The translations under genes were made by a program, and so were the position numbers. DNA of 64,000 nt from Glaciozyma antarctica PI12 (Eukaryota > Basidiomycota > Microbotryomycetes > Kriegeriales > Camptobasidiaceae). Numbering within the stretch: position 1 is the stretch's first letter; each line of letters starts with the position of its first letter. The notes beneath the pieces are model-generated. The model searched no databases and had not been told where the DNA came from. It was given only the letters and a program-made list of their open reading frames with translations. Shown piece by piece: positions 1-10,635 of this stretch. The DNA is taken from positions 214,357 through 278,356 of the forward strand of contig KZ627162.1 of NCBI GenBank assembly GCA_002917775.1, written 5' to 3'.

Positions 1-1513
1 CTCCCCCTCCCCAACCCGCTCCTACTCCCGCACCTCCGCCCACCCCCGTCGCCTCGACCTCTCGCCGAACTCGCCTATCCGCAGCAGCCGAATCCGCGCC
101 CACTCNACCCCCTACCCCATCTCGCCCCTCGGCCTCTCGCTCCGCTCCCAGTCGCTCTCGCAAGGGTAAGGAAAAGGCACTTGATCAGGACGAGCCGCCG
201 ACACCTCTTCCGAGCGCTCGTCTTCGCCACTCTGCGATGGGCCGAGCGACACGAGCGACACGAGCGAGCTCACGGAGCTTGAGGAACTGGACGAGGTTTC
301 TCCTGCGGCGCAAGAGCTCGTCGACGAACCGGTTCAGGAGGTGGTCGACGAAGATGTGGAGGAACCAGTCGAGGAGGTCGTCGAGTCGGTCGAGGAGCCT
401 GTTGAGGAGGAGACTGCTGAGGCGGAGGTAGTTGAGGAGGTAGTCGAGGAGCTTCAGGAAGTGCCTGGCGAGGCTGGGACTGAACCGCTACCGGACGAAG
501 TTGCGATGGAGGACGCTACGCTTCCCGAGGCCGTCGCGTCGGACGCGAAGGAGAAGAAGCAGCAGCAGGTCGCGAAGGAGAAGTCGCCTCGCAAGCCTAC
601 GAGCGACGGGTTCGTCAAGAAGCGGGTCAAAAAGGGCGGCCTTGATTCCGACGGCTGGACGAAGGCGTTGGCGACGTGGAAGGAGAACGTCAAGGAGCAG
701 CAGGCGAGCGTCCAGCTCAAGTCGCGTCCTCCGAAAGGTGAGGCGTTTGTCGGTTCGTGGATCGAGCGCCGCTGATGCTTTCGCACAGCCGGTACTCTCG
801 TTTGGGCGAAGACGCCAGGTGCGCTTGCTTGCGTTCAAGCCACAAAAACTCGCGCTCACGTCTCTCTTCGCAGGCTACCCAACCTTCCCGGCCGAGCTTG
901 CCGACAGTTCAGCGCGCGAGAAGTTCCAGGACGCCAAACCGACTGGAGCCAGTGGGAGCGACGTCCTGCTCGTGCGTCTTTCTCCATCTCCGCGCGCGCT
1001 CTCCCGCTGACGAAAGGGACCTCAAGGTCATCTTCTTCGACGGCAAGAAGTCCGCCGCCTGGTGCCCTCGCAAGGACGTACACCTGCTGGGCGTCAACGA
1101 GGAGATGGACAAGTTGATGCAGAGGTGCGTCGCTTCCAGCTGCGTGAGGAACATACGACTGACGAACACTCTCTCAGCCCAATCGCAATCCGTGCCTCGG
1201 CGAAGAGCAAGAAATCGAAGGGACCTAGGAGCCACAGTCAGGAGCTGGAAGCGCTGGTTCGTGTCTCGCTTCTCTCCGTCGTTGGCGGTGGCTAACGATG
1301 GCTCTGTCGCAGAAAAAGGCGTACGTGCTGGCGACGACGGGCGAGTCGGCCCCGAAGGAGGTGGAGGTGGAGATGGTGGAGGTGGAGATGGTGGTTGACG
1401 AAGACGTGGTGGTCGAGGCGGAGACGGAGGCGTTGGAAGACGTCGGGGAGGCGGAGGTCTCGACGAAGGGCGGGAGCGCCAGGAAGGGGAGGAAGACTCG
1501 CTCAGGAGTTTGA
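1..1513 (+). CDS. BRPF/Nto1-like PWWP-domain protein, 3' part only
   Basis: The gene enters from outside the window. It reads as a Pro/Ser/Arg-rich stretch, then a Glu/Val-rich acidic stretch (341-500), a Lys-rich linker and a PWWP-type domain. The PWWP block starts GYPTFPAEL, continues DLKVIFFDGKKSAAWCPR, then LLGVNEEMDKLM, the same order as in human BRPF1 (GYPSYPAL, LFFDNKRTWQWLPR, PLGVNQDLDK). Introns that keep frame are 738-873, 976-1016, 1125-1177 and 1257-1312. The last exon is acidic and ends KGRKTRSGV at a stop at 1511. BRPF/Nto1 proteins are scaffolds of MYST acetyltransferase (NuA3/Mst2) complexes and bind modified nucleosomes. Upstream of about 230 the reading frame is +3 and afterwards +2 with no credible intron, so a missing base near 230 is likely; an N lies at 105. 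A PWWP is clear; the BRPF/Nto1 assignment is inferred, because the PHD and bromodomain would lie outside the window. The 3' end converges on the Snt2-like gene. Confidence 0.62.
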
Positions 1514-1629
1514 TTGTTTTTGGAAATGCAGCTTGCGAATGTCGTTGAATTCAACCAAGTGGCGCTCAAAAAGACGTCTTTGCAGAACAGCATCTAAAAC
1601 CAAGTCCTCGCTCCCCCGTTGCGATCCTC

Positions 1630-4600
1630 CTAACGGAGCGCCGGATCGAGTAGATCGTAGAAACTCGGCTGCTCGCTGCGACCTGGTCCATTCGAAGCGC
1701 CAGTCGCCATCGGCGGCAGCGTAGGGAGGGTGGGGACGTGGTTGGGGGGGATGCGCGTTGAGGCGAAGTCGAATGGGAGTGGGAGGTGGGAGCCGAGCGA
1801 TGTGGGGAGGGCGTAAGGGTCGAATGCAGGGCTTCCGTTCGAGAAGTGGGAGCCGAGGGAGTTGGGTGGAAAGACGTGGGTGTAGGAAGGCGTCGAGGAG
1901 GTCGTCGCCGTTGTCGGCCCTTGGTATTGCGTCAACGGCGGCGCGCGAAGAGGAGAGGGAGCGGCGACGAGGGGCGCTATCGACGGCGGCCGTGGTCGCT
2001 CAGCACTCTGCGGTCTAGGCTTCCGCTTGTGAGAGCGAGGCGCCACGTCCGGTGCTGCTTCCTCGACCGCCTTGCGCTTGACGACGCGCGGCTCGCTGGG
2101 CTGGGGCTTGACGCCGCCGCTCGGCCGGTGAACTCCGTGCGCCTTGAAAAAGAGTCCGCAGGCGTTGCAGACTGGACGGAGAACGAATAAGCGAGCGACC
2201 ACAAAGAGATACGAGCGAAGGAACGTACTGTGTCGGCCATCTTCGTCCCTCCGGAACATCGGGCTCTTCGAAGCTCCGCAATTGTGGCAGATGGGCGCGG
2301 GTTCCGTAGGCGTACCTCCCAGCACTTGATGAACCGGTGGTCCCGTCGACGACGACGCCAGCGAGGGGCTCGACTGAGCGGGACTCGCCGTCCTGCCCCT
2401 CGAGCCTCCGGACAAGTCCCCATCCCGAGTCCTAGCGGCCGCGATGGTTGATTGCTGTCCTTGACGGTACTGCGCGAACGGGTCGACGGGAGCGTATCGC
2501 GAGTCGGAGAGGGAAGCAGCAACGTGGGCTGGGGCGTGGTCGAAACGGCCTCCGTTCGTTCGCGCTACGTCGACACGCGGACGAGCCGACATCGCTGCGT
2601 TGACGCCGTTCGGAAGAATCGGAGGGACGGCGAGGGCTGCGAAGGCTGAAGAGTAGTCGATTGGAGCGCGTGCGGAGGGCGCGTTGACCTGTCGGGGTGT
2701 CGGGGGAGGTCGACTGGAGGGACTGGAGCGCTTGCTGGAGCTGAGGGTCGAGATTGAGGTCCCATTCCGGCTGCGATGCCGTGGAGAGTCGAGGAGGTGA
2801 AGAAGGGAAGGTGTAGGGAGATGGAAGGTCGGTGCCTTCGCCCTCCCTGGGACCGTCGTGGTTGAGCAAGGTGGCGAGGGAGGACGGGTGAGGAGCGGCG
2901 GTTGGAGCGGCGAGTGGTCGAGGTGGCGGTAAATGGCGAACGACCTTCTTCGGCAAGCTTTGGCGCGACTTCTTCAGTTTGGCGACCTTGGGAGTTGGGA
3001 CTGGCTTCGACCTCGCAACCTTGGGAGCTTTGGGTGGCGCCTTTGGATTCTTCGCCTTCGCTGCGACTGGCGGCGGGGGAAGCATGGGGAGCTCTTGCTC
3101 CTCGATTATCGCTAAATGCAAGGGCGTGTGAGATTCAACCTGGCGATGCGGACGGGCGAGCAACTCACGGGACGGAGCTCGGGGAGGTGGCGGAGGAGGC
3201 GTCAAAACGCTCTCGACGAGGGTGTCCAGGCGTCGAGCCTGCCGAAGGAGAGGGAAGGTGTCGGCAGAGGTGAACGCGCTCTTGTTGTGTCGAACGTAGG
3301 TCTGCAAAGCGGTCTGAGAACGGAAAGTCAGCATTCCGACCTGCGAGCGTCAGAGAGATCGGACTTGCGAGCTTGCTCTTCGAGTCGCGCTGGCCGAGGT
3401 CGTAGGTAACTCGGTCGATTTGGGAGAAGTGGTGGTCGGCGCACCAGATGCAGGCTGACATCGCGCCTGTACCAGGTGGCGATCAGCATCGACGTAGGGA
3501 AGAACGCGAAACCATGACTTACCGTCTTCGTCCTTGAATCTGACCGCCACCGCGGCCGACTTCTTCTTGACGGGCTTGATCTCAAAGGCGAACTTGAATC
3601 CCGCCGTCCACGCACAGCTGACGTGGAAGTAGCGTGTGCAGTCTTCGCACTGGACGCAGGCGCCAACGCCGGAGACCTTGCAGATGAAGCATTCCTAGAT
3701 CAAGTTCCAAGTCAGCAAAGGTTCGTAGCGAAGGAAGCGCAGTACGTACCTGAGTGACGCGCTTGAGAGGAACGAGAGCGACTCCTTCGGCGATTCGCAG
3801 CGCTTGCGGATCACTAAACTTGACCTCGGGATGCCAGGTAGCGCAGAGAAGATGAACATAGCTGTTTCGTGCACTTCGTTAGAGCCGCGACCTAATTCGA
3901 GCGCGAGAAGACGCACTTGTGCTGCTCGGTCGGCTTGAGGCATTCGAGAGCGGTGATGGGCGCCGAGTCGTCGATCTCGGGGAGTGGCGGACAGAGGACG
4001 CATTGGGGATGCTGTGGGGAGATATTCAGCAAGCTAACCCTTCGTACGAGCGAGGAGATAAACGTACAGCGTTGAGCGGCGTCTTCTTCTCGTCCAACTC
4101 GCACAAATCGCAAAGCCAGTCCTCCAGCGGCGTGCCATCGTAGATACCGTAGCACGAAGCGTGTACCGAGAGCGTGCACTGGATGCACTGCGCGAGCGCG
4201 ACCTTGGGCTCGATCCGCTTGCAGAGGAGACAGGGCTTGGGCGGCAGGATCGGCTTCGGCGGTGGAGGAGGAGGCGGCGGCGGAGTGATGGCGCGCACCG
4301 GCTTGACGATCTGCGAGAGCCGAAGAGCGCTCAGCCTGCCGCCGACCTACGAGAGAGGAGGAAGGACGCACGACTTCTGGCTTGGGCTCCTCGATCTTCT
4401 CCTTGCCTATTCCTGGAATCAGCAACGAGCTGCGAGAGCTGGCAAAGCAGAACGCACGAATACTCTTGACAGGAAGCGGCTTGAGGTCGTCCGCCGAGAG
4501 AGGGTACTGCATTCCATCTACCTCGCTCGTCAGCTCCATCCCTCCACGTCCTCGAAAACCCGCATTCACAATGCCTCCACCGAAACCCACACTCGTCGCA

Positions 4601-6916
4601 CATGACATGAATATCCGAACTCGCCCTCGACGTCTGTCCCAGACTCTCCGGACAGCGAAACCACTCCTTGGCCGTCTTGGTCCCGCACACCGCACAGCCT
4701 CTCGCGCGCTTCGCCGCCGCCGATACTGGCGCGCCAGCTACGGAGCCTTCGTCTTCGCTCGTCGAGCCCTTGGACTTGGCGGACCCGGTACGTTCGATTC
4801 GCGAAGCAGCGGCGACCTTCTCCTCGATCTGCTGCGGGATGTCTTCCTGCATTGAATGGCTGGGGTTGCGCCTCGTCAGTTAACGGCTCGGGACGGAAGA
4901 GAGTAGAGACGCACCCGACGTGGATGTAGAACCGCTTGACGACGTCGGCGTTCTTCTTCGTCTTGATCTCGTCGACGATCTGGACGATATCGTTCCCGTG
5001 GTGCGAGGCTCCGTCCTCCAGCTTAGCCTTCTCGTCCAACGTCCAAGTCGCATGTCCGAGATCCTTTAGCTTCGTCTTCTTGGTTCCTGCGAGGGCGGCG
5101 CGCGTGTCGCCTTCTTTGAGGAGAGAAAGGGCGCGGTTGATAAGGTCTACGCCAGCGTCGCGGTAGTGAGGGAGCTTCTTGACGTCCTCGACGAGCTCAT
5201 CGACTGCGAGAGAAGTGAGCGAGGCGCGAGAGCGGGGAAGGGAGAGCGGGACGAACGGTCGAATTCGATCTGGTCGTCCGAAGGTTGCCAAAGGATCTTG
5301 CACGCTTCGTCCTCGCCGCGTTGGGGTTGGAGTCCTGCGAGTCCCACCAGATCAGGCGTGCTCGAATAGAGGAAGACGAAACTGAACGCACTGGCAGCCT
5401 TCTCAGCAGCCTTCTCCTTCGAGGTTCCCACCTTGGGTCGTTTCGTGAAGTAAACGCGCCCAGTCTCCGTCGCCTCGCTCTGCTCTCCCCTCTGCTCGTC
5501 CCACGTCGGCACGACGGCCTGAAACTTGTTGCCGAGTCGCTGATGATGAACGTTAGAGAGTTCGCTAGGTGGGGTGGGATACAAAGCTCACTGTTTTGGC
5601 GCGAGGGTAGAGCGAATCGTGAGGGTCTGCAAAGACGCGCTCGTTAGTCGAGTCCTGCGAAGCGAAAAAGGACGGAAGCTCACCCAACACAGCATATGCC
5701 TCCGTATGCATCCCAAAGTAGCGAAACGGCCAGCCATGAGTCGTCCTCATTCCAGCTCTGTTCCTCCCAACTGCTCATGCGAACCATCAGCTTCTCCTCC
5801 CGCTCCACACCGAAAGACCACGCACCTTCCCTCCCCTTCCCTTTCCCCTTTTTCCCCACCTCCTTTTCCTTCCCCTTGCTCGTACCCTTCCCTTCCACCT
5901 TCTTCGTCGGCGCGATACCGCTCTCCATATAGCTCTCGACTTCCTCATCATGAGCCTTCGAGCACGGCGCACAGCTCCACGAGTAACCGACTTTCGGCTT
6001 CTGAAGAAGTGGAGGGTCGAGGCAGGAGAGGTGGAAGATGTGCTTGCAGCGAGCGCAGGTGACGGATTCAGGGCTGTGCGAAAGAGTCAGCGAGAGAGGG
6101 GAGGAGGAGAGGAGGGACGAACGAGGAGGCCCATTTGTGACACATGGTGCAGCCCCGTTGGGCGTCGCAGAGCTCTACGCTCATTCCTACTTCGCAGAGG
6201 ATGTACTCGAAGTGCGTGACCAGGTGCTGTACGACGTCGACTACGCGCGTTCGGCGGCGCGTCAGCGGGGGTTTGGTAGCTTTGAGGAAGGAAGTCAACG
6301 CACCAGGAGCGTTCTGAATCTTGTCGACTGGGACTGCATCAAAGTAGCGGTGGAGGTAGCGGTCGTAGAGCTGTCGCGCGACCCCATCAGCTCCCTCCTC
6401 TCGCTCCGAAGGACCTCCCTCACCTGATGCCAATAGAAACAGTCTTTCTCCCTCTTCCAGCTCTCCAAATCCGGTATCTCCTCCTTGTGCTTGACCTCAC
6501 ACTTGCCGCGTACATACGCTAGGGGCACGATATCGGCATGCATCGTCGCGACGAGAAGGCGGAAGTCGGCGATATACCGATTCGAAATGTCGCGTGGGCG
6601 GAGGTAGTAGTTTACTCGGGCGCGAGGGGCGGGGGCGGAGGTGGAGGGGGAGGAGGAGGGGAGAGGAGGGAGGAGGGAGATGATCCGCGCGATGAGGTAG
6701 GGCTCTCCTGTGGGCGGTTCGTTAGGCCTGCGACGTTGACAGCTGGTGTATGCGTACCTTCGCGATGGGACCAGGGGGCGGAGACGAAGACGTGGTCTGT
6801 TTGGCGCCGTCAGTCGCGCTCGGCAGACGAGGGAGGAGAGAGTGCTTGCCATTTGGTTTGAGGGTGGTAGGGTCGATCACCCCTCCCTTTCCTCTGGTAC
6901 CTCCTTTGGGTGGCAT
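1630..6916 (-). CDS. SNT2: Snt2-like chromatin regulator (BAH-PHD-SANT-GATA-like-PHD-ePHD-GATA)
   Basis: Start chosen at the ATG at 6914-6916 (MPPKGGTRGKGG). Domains in order on the minus strand: a BAH domain (about 6700-6070) with NYYLRPRDISNRYIADFRLL and LYDRYLHRYFDAVPVDKIQN, which match Snt2 proteins closely; a first PHD finger around 6070-5940; a SANT domain near 5050-4900 (TWTLDEKAKLEDG, HGNDIVQIVDEIKTKKNADV); a GATA-like finger CAVCGTKTAKEWF...CDECGFRWRH near 4690-4590; a PHD finger CLLCKRIEPKVALAQCIQC (4240-4070); an extended PHD through about 3600 (ECFICKVSGVGACVQCEDC); and a Pro-rich tail ending in a classical GATA finger CHNCGASKSPMFRR...CNACGLFFKAHG (about 2290-2130) split by an intron. 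Snt2 works with Rpd3 and a Lid2/Ecm5 demethylase to read histone H3 and repress transcription. Many short introns. That the tail GATA finger belongs to the same transcript is inferred from continuous coding potential and the absence of a promoter-like gap. Confidence 0.82.
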
Positions 6917-9900
6917 GCCGAGAAGGGTTTGGGACGATTGGCGTAGGCGTACGACGGCGAGGGACCTCGATAGGGAGGCGACTCGGGTGAGGAGATTGTG
7001 TGAGGGGACGCGTTGGTACTCGATCCCAGCTGCTTTACGCGCGCGCGAGGCGGGGGCTGGATAGAAAAGAGGACGTCCGCGTCTCACAGGAGGGCTGGCG
7101 AGGAGGGAGGAGGGAGGGACTAGGACCGGGGTGGGGGGAAGAGAGAGACGAACGTACAGCAGCTTTCGCTGAGGTGCTCTCGGTTACGCGCTGTTACGCG
7201 ATGGAGTCTCTGCTCCCCTCGTTCGAAAAGGTATAACAGCGTGGAAAGTGATCTCAAGGGCGTATGTGATATTGCAGGGCTACGCAGGAAGGTCCGCCAC
7301 ACCTCCGGACGAGAAAGCTTCGCGATGCTGTTGAGAGAACAACGCAGCTGGCGTACCTGCTTCGCGCGTCCAGCTTCTGTAGAGAGATGTGTCGCATCCC
7401 ACGAGTCAGCTATACGAAAGGCGGAAGGAGGAAGGGAGCTCACCAGGAGGGAGAATCCAGACCGAGGACGTTCCGACGCAGGTTCAGCTCGAGGTAGCGT
7501 CGCGTGCAAGAGCTCAAGGGCGCAGTAAGCTGGAGCTAGAGACTCGGAAGATGCCACCTCCAAGCAGGTTGCGCCCAGCTGGAGAGGTCTTCGAGGACGT
7601 CGGACGTGGAGAGCAGGAATGGGGACGTGGGAGCGCGAGGACCGCTGCGCCTGGAGAGTTCGTGGCGGGGTGCAGCCGATAAATACGCTCCTGAAGGCCC
7701 CAGAGAAAGACTGAGAAGCCGCGACTGCTCTATGCTACGACCCAGCTGGCTGCCAGTGCTGAGCCCGCGACTGGAGGAGGTTCGGTCGGACGTCGTCTTG
7801 AGCTGGTGCGAAGTGCGCCATCGCTTCTGCTGATCTAGGTGAGTGGCTGCGAGCGGTCGTTGGCGACTGGAGGTGTGTTGGGGAGGTAGAATCCTCCTCC
7901 TCCCTCTCTCCCCCTCAGCCAAGTGCTAAAGTAGCAGCCACTCAGCAGGATCAGGCCTTGGCTGAGCGCGCCTCTCTGCTCGATGTCGTGCTGCTCCTTG
8001 CTCGCTGAACGATTAACGGAGCTCGTGCTGTTCTACGAGGAGGAGTGAGTTGTACGAGAACGACTCTGCTCCAGAACCACCCCGCCGACGCCGGCGCCTC
8101 CCCTTTGCACTGCTGGCCTCAGTCCTTCCGAGTGAGGCTTCCTGATCTCTCGCCATCATCGAGCTAACCACTTCGAGCCTTTTCATAACACGCCGTCTAG
8201 TGCTCTCAAAGTGCATCCACTCTGCCCTCGATCTCGATCGCCAACCGAACAAAAGCGCTCTCCCTCTGAGTGTGGTCCAGCCTGGCGATGGCCACTCTCT
8301 CCATCTGCCTCCCTTTCTCCCACCCAAGGCAGTCTCTGCTTTCACCCACGCCATGGCGCAGCACGTTGAGACTTCACAAAGACCTCCCATTCTCTGGGCG
8401 GCTTCTGCGCACTGGACCTTCCATCGCCAACGTCTCGCTCGGCTCCTTCCCGCGGCCAGCAACACCAGCTTCACATCATCGACAACTGGATCTGCAGTGA
8501 TCGTTCTACGCTCCTTCTTTGGTGGAAATTTGTTGCGCCCGCAGTCTTGGTGAGCTCCTCTGTTGAGCGTCTCACCTCCTCCCGAAGCGCGCGAGCACTC
8601 CGCTATTGCGAGGATGCAGTGGGCTTTCAGCTACTTTTGAATCGAAAGGCTTTCCAAACTTGCGTTTCCAGGCCATGGGCTGAGAATTCTTTCGAGTGGG
8701 CAATGCGTTCAGTCCTCCTCCCCTTGTCCTCCGCTTCTATTCGATTTCCGCTTCTTTTCGATCTCTGACTCCGGGCTATACAACAGCACTGCTTGCTGTT
8801 TTCTTTGTCCTCGTCGACCCAATTGTGCTCCGCCAGCAGTCTCTTTTACTCCTGCTCGTCCTTTGCTTCTTGTTCCTCATTCCACCTGCTCGCTCCTCCT
8901 CTCGTTTTTCTCCACACGTCCTTCGACACCACCCACAAGCACACGCATGCTCTCCTACGATTGCCCTATCATGGGTTCCTTCTTCCTCCTCGTGCGTCGT
9001 ACAGATCAACGCGAGCTACCTATTCGAGCTCCAGTCGCCTGGCGTTCAGCGAGAACGAAGCGAGCTCTCGCTCCGATGTTAAAAGACAGGAGAGGACGCG
9101 CGCCGTTCTCGACGCGATGTGTTTTCGAGCTCGAACGGGCTCTTCTGTTGTTCTCCCTCCTCTTTCTCCTCAAAGTCTAGTTTGTGTGGCTCGCTGCTGT
9201 CTTTTTCATCCTAGCTCTTGTTTTCTGATCCTGCGCGCGATGGCGTTTGCTCATAAACTAGCTAGATCTCGCTCCGATGTTAAAAGACAGGAGAGGACGC
9301 GCGCCGTTCTCGACGCGATGTGTTTTCGAGCTCGAACGGGCTCCTCGTGTTCGTTCTCGATCGTTGGTTTCTCCTCAAAGTCTAGTTTGTGTGGCTCGCT
9401 GCCGTCTGCTTCATCCCAGCTCTTGTTTTCTGATCCTGCGCGCGACGGCGACTGCTCCTAAACTCGGTCGAAGTGACTCGGGCCTGCGAGGGACTCATAC
9501 AGTGCGCGATTTTCTCTCCCCGTCGTTCGCAGAGCTGATCACAGCAGTGTAATATCGCTCTTTACGTACTCTATGACGGCGGCGTGCACCCATTTCGCAA
9601 GGCCGTCTCGGTACTCTCGAGAACAGCGAACTGGCTCACGCCAATCCTTCTTCCTCCTGCTCACGCCTCCGCTTCTTCCCCAGCCACCTGGTATCTTCCT
9701 GCGACAGAGCGAGTCTCTGGGCATCGCTTGCCATCGGGATAACCAGGACAAGTAGCGAGCATCGAAAGCCCGCGACAGCGACCTTCCCGATTGAGTTCGT
9801 GAGCGGGGGAGGGGCGGAGGATCGGTTCAAGTCGATGACGATGATCCTCTCTCCTGCGCTCCCCGACCTACGCACCGTCGCAGTAGATAACCTGGAAGCC

Positions 9901-10519
9901 TGAAGGGCAGACGGAGCGCGGAGGCCGGGTGAAACTCGCAAAATCGAACAAAAGGCGATCGTCTTTTGCTTCTCCCTCCCCCTTCGCGCCTTCCGGTCTT
10001 CCGTGCGGCCTGCTCGCCTGCCCACAGCCGATAACTACCAGGCACGAGCCAGCCTGAGACTTAACCCGCTCGAAAGGGCAGGTGGGAGCGCGAGCGCGCT
10101 CAGCCTGAAAAACTCTGCGTCGTGTCTCGGTGTGGCTTGCTTGCTTTCTCCAGGACGTCTCCCCAGGTGCGTGGTCCCGTCGCAGCTGAGCTCGCAGACC
10201 GAGCTCACGTTTGGCCCGTGTCAGGCTGAGGCAGCCTCCCTCGCTCGTCGGCACACCCCCCGGCGTTCTCCCGATCCTTTTGATCTGCGCATCGGACACC
10301 GGCACACGCGCTCCGATCTGCACTTGAGCAGACTTGAGCTTCTATTAACGCAGACCTTCCAGAAGACTTCCAGAGTTGGCCTCGCAGCGATCACCTCTCA
10401 AAGAGCTTTTCATCTTGCTCGATGAAACACCTTCGCTTGCCCATCCTTTGCGACGAGGATGAACGGGTTCCGTTGTTCCGTGTGTGTTCTTTGCACTTCG
10501 CTGCTCGCTCTGAACGACG
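6917..10519. other. Long interval without a confident gene
   Basis: I find no recognisable protein or RNA gene in these 3.6 kb. Part of 7090-7570 on the minus strand has splice-like signals in the right order for a 5' leader of the Snt2-like gene: a donor near 7443 (CTG|GTGAGC), an acceptor near 7380, another donor near 7360 (CAG|GTACGC) and, further on, GTACGTTCGTC at about 7157. An open frame there (7563 down to 7120) has no familiar motif. The rest is pyrimidine-rich on the + strand with short, uninformative open frames. It contains the imperfect duplication listed separately, and its last part is the promoter of the DUF3494 gene. Confidence 0.4.
9066..9471. repeat. Imperfect tandem duplication, unit about 201-205 bp
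   Basis: The unit begins TCTCGCTCCGATGTTAAAAG at 9066 and again at 9267. The first 75 bases of the two copies are nearly identical. The middle differs by substitutions and small length changes, so the offset grows from 201 to 205. The end (CTCAAAGTCTAGTTTG through CTGATCCTGCGCGCGA) is again almost the same. There is no coding signature in either copy. A recent local duplication in non-coding DNA is the simplest reading. Confidence 0.9.
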
Positions 10520-10526
10520 TATAAGA
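10520..10526 (+). promoter_or_regulatory. TATA-like box of the DUF3494 gene
   Basis: TATAAGA lies about 115 bp before the ATG at 10636. It is followed by a long CT-rich stretch (TCTTCTTCCTCTTCATCC and further) typical of the transcription start region of strongly expressed fungal genes, and by an A/T-rich leader just before the start codon. Most other genes here lack such a clear TATA, which suggests regulated or high expression. Confidence 0.5.
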
Positions 10527-10635
10527 GGCAGCCCTTCGTCTCTTCTTCCTCTTCATCCACCTCCCTCTCCTACAACTTACAATTTTTTACTTCTTCCTAA
10601 CTCCTTTATCTTTAGCATCCATTCAATTTTTCGAC

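Noticed and set aside
8013-8553. Opposed open frames of 117 (+) and 153 (-) codons
   Set aside because: Neither shows a known motif, signal peptide or splice pattern, and they overlap each other; codon choice does not favour either.
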